A stretch of 64,000 bases of DNA, taken from contig NC_056000.1 of assembly GCF_018446385.1 (NCBI RefSeq), positions 51,306,722-51,370,721 of the forward strand, given 5' to 3'. Position numbers and translations under genes: made by a program. Below, one piece after another: positions 59,803-64,000 of the stretch. Origin of the DNA: Zingiber officinale. Lineage: Eukaryota > Streptophyta > Magnoliopsida > Zingiberales > Zingiberaceae. A model generated the notes under the pieces. It was not told the DNA's origin. It searched no databases and worked only from the letters and a program-made list of their open reading frames with translations. Within the stretch, counting starts at the first letter, position 1, and each line of letters begins with the position of its first letter.

Positions 59803-62007
59803 ATGGAGAGCCGGTTTGACGAGGGGGACGCGCTGAGCCTCGTACGAACCTTCGAACTTCCCTCTAACCATGAACTAATATTAGCTACCCCATCCAATCG
59901 GCCACATGACCCACCGATCGGCACCATTTATTTTTTCTGGGACCAGTTTGTAGCTGGTCTACGCTTTCCCCTACATCCGTTCGTCCGTGAAGTGTGTAAT
60001 TACTTCCACCTCCCGCTCGGCCAGCTCGTCCCAAACTCCTTCAGGCTGTTGTGCGGAGTAGTTGTCCTATTTAGGCTACACGACATCCCCTTAGTCCCCA
60101 AGATCTTCTATTATTTCTACTACCCCAAACAGTCTGAGTGGGGAACCTTTCTCTTCCAATCATGGATCGGCTTTGTTTTCTTCGACAAAATGCTGACCTC
60201 GAATAAACACTGGAAAGAGTACTTCTTTTACCTGCGTCTTCCCAAGCTGCCATCTTTCCGAACCCAGTGGCAGACCACCGTACCGCTTCCACCAGATCTC
60301 GGAAAATATAAGAGCCAGTCAGACTACCTTCACGCAGCCAACATGCTGGCTGACCAAAAGTTCAATATCCACAAGCTGCTTTGTGAAGGCGTGTTATACG
60401 TGTTCGGGCTGAGTCTGATCCGTTCAAAGCTTCCGAGCAACATGGGTAAGAGCATTCCTGATCCTTCTTCCCTTTTAATCTAACTGATTTGTTTTCCCTT
60501 TCTGCAGCTGACATCATGACGCGCGCCCGTGCTACCGAGCGGATGAGGTTGACGACGGTCGAGATCGAAGTGGCAGCTGCTAAGGAGATGGCCGACCTTG
60601 GTATTACGCCGGTCGGTTCCCATGAAGGTGAGAGCGGCAAAGCACCTTCTGTTGCTGGTGAATCGATCGCTCGAATTTCTGCAACCGAAGCGGTGGGTGA
60701 TGCTACTTCGTCCGCTAGACTTCCTTCTGTCCAAGACGAGGACGCAGAGCGCTCAACCGAGGATGCTCCTTTGATAATCCGTAAACGGCGCCGGACGGAG
60801 ATACCCGCAAGGTCGGCCACACCCACGGCATAGGTGTCTGATCGAGCCGGCGTTCCTTCCGCAGGGGTTGACCTGGCTCCGGCCTCGGTCGAAGCAATTT
60901 CCTCGGATCGAACTCCTTCACAGCTCGATCTATCGGCAAACCCGATTGAAGCACAACCGGTCAGCTCTCTGCCCCCGACCCGTCGACGTATTCGTCGCTC
61001 AGGTATCACTTCTGCTCCGATCGGCCAGTCTTCCGGTCCTTCGGGTTCAGCTCAGTCTGCTCCGAGCGGCCACCGAGTGGTCAAGGTCGTTCTACACCTA
61101 CCAACAAAAGAGTTCCTCCTGGCAGCAGACCGGCTTACAGTTCCTGAACATCAGATCACCATTAGGGGGCTGCTCGCCAAAGTATGGGAGGATGCGAGGA
61201 CCCGTGTTGCCCTGATGACTCCCGGTCAGCTTGGCGACAGCCATCTGCAGCAGGCCACTGGCGTATGCATTCCCAACCTCCCTTTACCTTGTTATTTTGC
61301 TTGACTCCTAGTGTCATTTTTTCTAAGTGCAGAACTGGGTGGAGAGCATCGCAGTCAGCAACCGCTTGGCGATACTAGAGGAAGAGTTGAAGAAGCTTAT
61401 GATCTTCGAGGGAGGCCCGGTCCAGGGGCCTTCTCCTGCTGAGCTGAAGGCCGAGCTGGCTAAAACAAAGAGACTCCTGGAAGATGAGTGACATAAATCC
61501 TCCGAGCTGGGAACCGCGGCAGCTTAGCTTGAAGCCATGGTCAAGACACAAGACCAGGAGATCAGCCTAGCGACTTCGAGGAAGGACAAGGCCATTGCTG
61601 ATCTAGACGCAAAAAATATTGAGGCCCGGGCGCTGGAGCAACGTGTTCAGGAATTAGCTGACATGTTGTCCGCCGAACGGAAAGGGCGATCGGTGGAGAA
61701 GACTGAACTCCAAGGAGAACTGAAGAATCTCCTAGATGCCCTTGAAGCTTCTCGAGCTGCCCTCAAGGAGTACCAAGACGGTGAATCAGACTGCTTTGCT
61801 GTGATGAGGCAGGCTTATATCCGCTCGGATGACTTTGTCCAGAAGGTGTGTAACCAGCTCGTTATCACCTTCAAGAAAGCCATTAATTTGACAACTGCTT
61901 ATCTGAAAGGCAAGAGTCAACTTCCCGAAGCGACATCTATCCCTCCTAAGGACCTAGCTGGGCTACTCGATGTCATCCCTGAGCCAATTTTTTATTACTT
62001 GGAGTGA
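59803..62007 (+). pseudogene. Antisense accessory gene (Transposase_28 / putative gypsy-type domain)
   Basis: Runs opposite to the element's pol. Exon 1 (59803 to about 60448) encodes the plant putative gypsy-type transposon domain (FPLHPFVREVCNYF, LGQLVPNSFRLL). A GTAAGA intron ends at CTTTCTGCAG (60507). Exon 2 is acidic and Ser/Ala-rich with a basic RKRRR patch and has an in-frame TAG at 60831-60833. A second intron (GTATGC about 61263 to GTGCAG about 61331) leads to a coiled-coil exon with stops at 61489-61491 and 61525-61527. The open tail 61537-62007 keeps heptads (ALEQRVQELADML). A TCTATAATG box near 59467 may be its own promoter. Function is unknown in the family. Three stops make this copy a pseudogene. 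Confidence 0.85.
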
Positions 62008-62175
62008 GGAGTGCCTCTAAATTTTTGAAGTTTTATATGTACACTCGCCGATTGGCGAGTTAGTGTTACCCAGCTTTTGTCTGTGTACTCGTCATTCAGT
62101 GAATTAATATAACCTCTCAATTTTGTTATTTACCTTTTAAAGCACATTCTTCCCGAGTGGCACTTCATGGTTTTT

Positions 62176-62853
62176 TAAGCGGGGTATTTACAGTCGCCAC
62201 GCCAACTCTATAGTTTAACGTCGTCGCTCGACGGTCTTCAGGCAGGGTATTTATAGTCGCCGGTCTGACTCTGGGATTTAACGTCGCCGCTCGACGGTCT
62301 TCGGGCCGGGGGATTTATAGTCGCCGGTCTTCGGGCCAGGGGGTTTATAGTCGCCAGTCCGACTCTGGGATTTAACGTCGCCGCTCGACGGTCTTCGGGG
62401 CAGGGGGTTTATAGCCGCCGGTCCGACTATGGGATTTAACGTCGTCGTTCGACGATCTTCGGGCCAGGGGGTTTATAGTCGTCGATCCGACTCTGAGATT
62501 TAACGTCGCCCGCTCGACGTTTTCGAGTCAGGGGGTTTATAGTCGCCGATCCGACTCTGAAATTTAACGTCGTCGTTCGACGGTCTTCAGGCCGGAGGGT
62601 TTATAGTCGCCAGTCCGACTCTGGGATTTAACGTCGTCGCTCGACGGTTTTCGGGCGGGGAGGTTTATAGTCGCCGGTCCGACTCTGAGATTTAATATCG
62701 CCGCTCGATGGTGTTCGGGCCGGGGGGTTTATAGTGACCGGTCCAACTCTGGGATTTAACGTCGCCGCTCGACGGTCTTCGGGGGGGGGGGGGTTTATAG
62801 TCGCCGGCCCGACTTTGGGATTTAACATCGCCGCTCGACGGTCTTCGTGGAGC
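62176..62853 (+). repeat. 63-bp tandem repeat, about 11 units
   Basis: Each unit reads roughly TTTATAGTCGCCGGTCC, GACTCTGGGATTTAACGTC, GCCGCTCGACGGTCTTCGGG and a G-run; the third unit is partial. G-run length varies (up to 14 at about 62780). It separates the antisense gene from pol, as in related Tat elements. Frames through it are spurious. Confidence 0.93.
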
Positions 62854-62964
62854 TTTGTCGTTCGGCATAAATTGCTCGTATCCCTGGTTTTCTTTGATTT
62901 TACTCCTGCGGTCAAGATACAGAAGAACATAACGTACACATAATGAATTACATTGGCACACCTT

Positions 62965-64000
62965 TCACCTAGCTCGGTACGACTGGAGATGGTTTGCGCT
63001 CCACGGTCGTTCTAGCCGCCGTCCATCTTCATCTTCTAGGTAGTAGGTGCTCGATCGGAGCTTCTCGATGACTTTGAAAGGTTCGGTCCAGGGAGCCTCC
63101 AACTTGCTTACATCGCCGACCGACTTTACCTTTTTCCATAGCAGGTCACCAACATGGAATGCTCTGGGAATCACTCGCCTATTGTAGTTTTGCTTCATTC
63201 TCTGACGATACGCCATTAGCCGGACGGTTGCTTTCACTCTCGCCGCGTCTACCAAGTCCAGCTCTAGTAGCCTCCGCTCGGCATTGTCTCTGTCGTAACT
63301 CTGGATCCGATCTGACTCCACACCAACCTCGACGAGGACGACCGCCTCTCCTCCGTATACCAAGTGGAACGGAGTAACGCCTGTCCCTTCCTTTGGGGTC
63401 GTGCAGATTGCCCATAGCACTCTTAGCAGTTCATCCACCCAGGTCCCCCGTATGTGGTCGAGCCGAACCAGAAGAATCCGTAGGATCTCCTAATTGGTGA
63501 CTTCCACTTGTCCGTTACTTTGTGGGTAAGCTACGGAGGTGAAGTGCTGCTGAATGTCATACCCCTCCCACCATTCTTGAAGCTCCTGGCCTATGAACTG
63601 TCGCCCGTTGTCTGACACGAGCCGACGTGGGATGCCAAACCGACATATTATGTGTTGCCAGATGAACTTTTTGACCATCTGCTCGGTTATTTTTGCCAAC
63701 GGTTCGGCTTTGACCCATTTGGAAAAGTAGTCGACCGCTACTAGTAAAAACCTCCACTGTCCGATCGCCATAGGGAAAGGTCCCACGATGTCCATGCCCC
63801 ACTGGTCTAACGAGCAGGACACCGTGGATGCCTTCATCTTCTCCAAGGGCCGATGGGTGGAGTTGTGATATTTCTAACAGGAGAGATAGGTGGCGACGAC
63901 CCGAGATCCGTCCTCTTGGAGCATTGACCAGAAATACCCGGCCAGCAGAATCTTTCTTACCAACGAGCAGCCGCCTGGATGTCCCCCGTAGGTTCCTTGA
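62965..64000 (-). pseudogene. Gypsy pol: integrase with in-frame stops
   Basis: One continuous frame on the minus strand enters from beyond the window. It has the integrase zinc-finger end (KYHNSTHRP), the rve core (WGMDIVGPFP, FSKWVKAEPL, SDNGRQF with the catalytic Asp, and Glu in the GQVEVTN block region) and a C-terminal tail ending SYRAR at 62965. Two TAG stops interrupt it: at 63874-63876, between zinc finger and core, and at 63490-63492, just after VEVTN. Both stand where relatives have Gln or Arg, so each is one substitution. RT and RNase H lie outside the window. Confidence 0.93.

Larger units (their letters stand above)
58147..64000 (-). mobile_element. Tat-type Ty3/gypsy element, 3' half
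   Basis: On the minus strand the order is integrase (to 62965), spacer with tandem repeats, an antisense accessory gene, polypurine tract, 3' LTR. Tat-lineage elements such as Grande and RIRE2 are known for an extra, often antisense, gene between pol and the 3' LTR. The 5' part lies beyond the window. Stops in both pol and the accessory gene show that this copy is dead. Confidence 0.9.

Noticed and set aside
59500..59927. Two minus-strand frames of 123 codons
   Set aside because: Antisense to the start of the accessory gene and in different frames from each other; no domain seen.
62628..62961. Minus-strand Pro/Arg-rich frames of about 90-100 codons
   Set aside because: Translation of the 63-bp tandem repeat.

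Overview
This window is plant nuclear DNA, most likely from a monocot. It has spliceosomal GT-AG introns, very GC-rich receptor-kinase exons set in AT-rich flanks, several LTR-retrotransposon lineages, tRNA-derived SINEs, TIR transposons with clean target-site duplications (TSDs), and a caulimovirus-like relic. The species cannot be fixed from sequence alone. Nothing is bacterial: no operons, no CRISPR array, no tRNA or rRNA gene outside SINE bodies.

Layout. 1-2365: a copia LTR cut by the window edge. About 2366-10985: probable Mutator-like element (MULE) carrying a C48/Ulp1-type protease gene on the minus strand and a six-unit tandem array packed with palindromic GGCCTGATAT/ATATCAGGCC half-sites; a gypsy solo LTR sits in one protease intron. 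11083-12300: a hAT-type MITE and SINE remnants. 12752-14858: a decayed CC-NB-LRR resistance gene with an intact 283-codon LRR frame. 14930-29950: a nest holding a copia 3' end, a minisatellite, a SIRE-like solo LTR, two Tourist-like elements swollen with CT/GA repeats, two SINEs and one complete 9.7-kb copia element with exact TSDs. 32110-34832: a truncated WAKL14-like gene (ectodomain kept, kinase lost). 35296-41357: MITEs and LTRs (gypsy, SIRE-like, Tekay-like). 41358-43900: endogenous pararetrovirus relic with a 35S-like promoter region. 43941-49831: nested copia and SIRE-like LTRs and a Tourist MITE. 50071-52737: a complete non-autonomous MULE with TIRs of about 350 bp and an exact 9-bp TSD, sharing palindromes and terminal iterons with the first MULE. 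53537-56347: an apparently intact three-exon WAKL14-like receptor kinase gene, the best candidate for a working host gene. 58147-64000: 3' half of a Tat-type gypsy element with an antisense accessory gene, a 63-bp tandem repeat and a broken integrase.

How parts relate. The two WAKL14-like genes are tandem duplicates in the same orientation, about 20 kb apart. The two MULEs appear to be one family: one carries the protease, the other is non-coding. Four SIRE-like LTRs carry different short palindromes at the equivalent place just upstream of the TATA box. The most interesting candidate system is the MULE family with its palindrome arrays and Ulp1-type gene.
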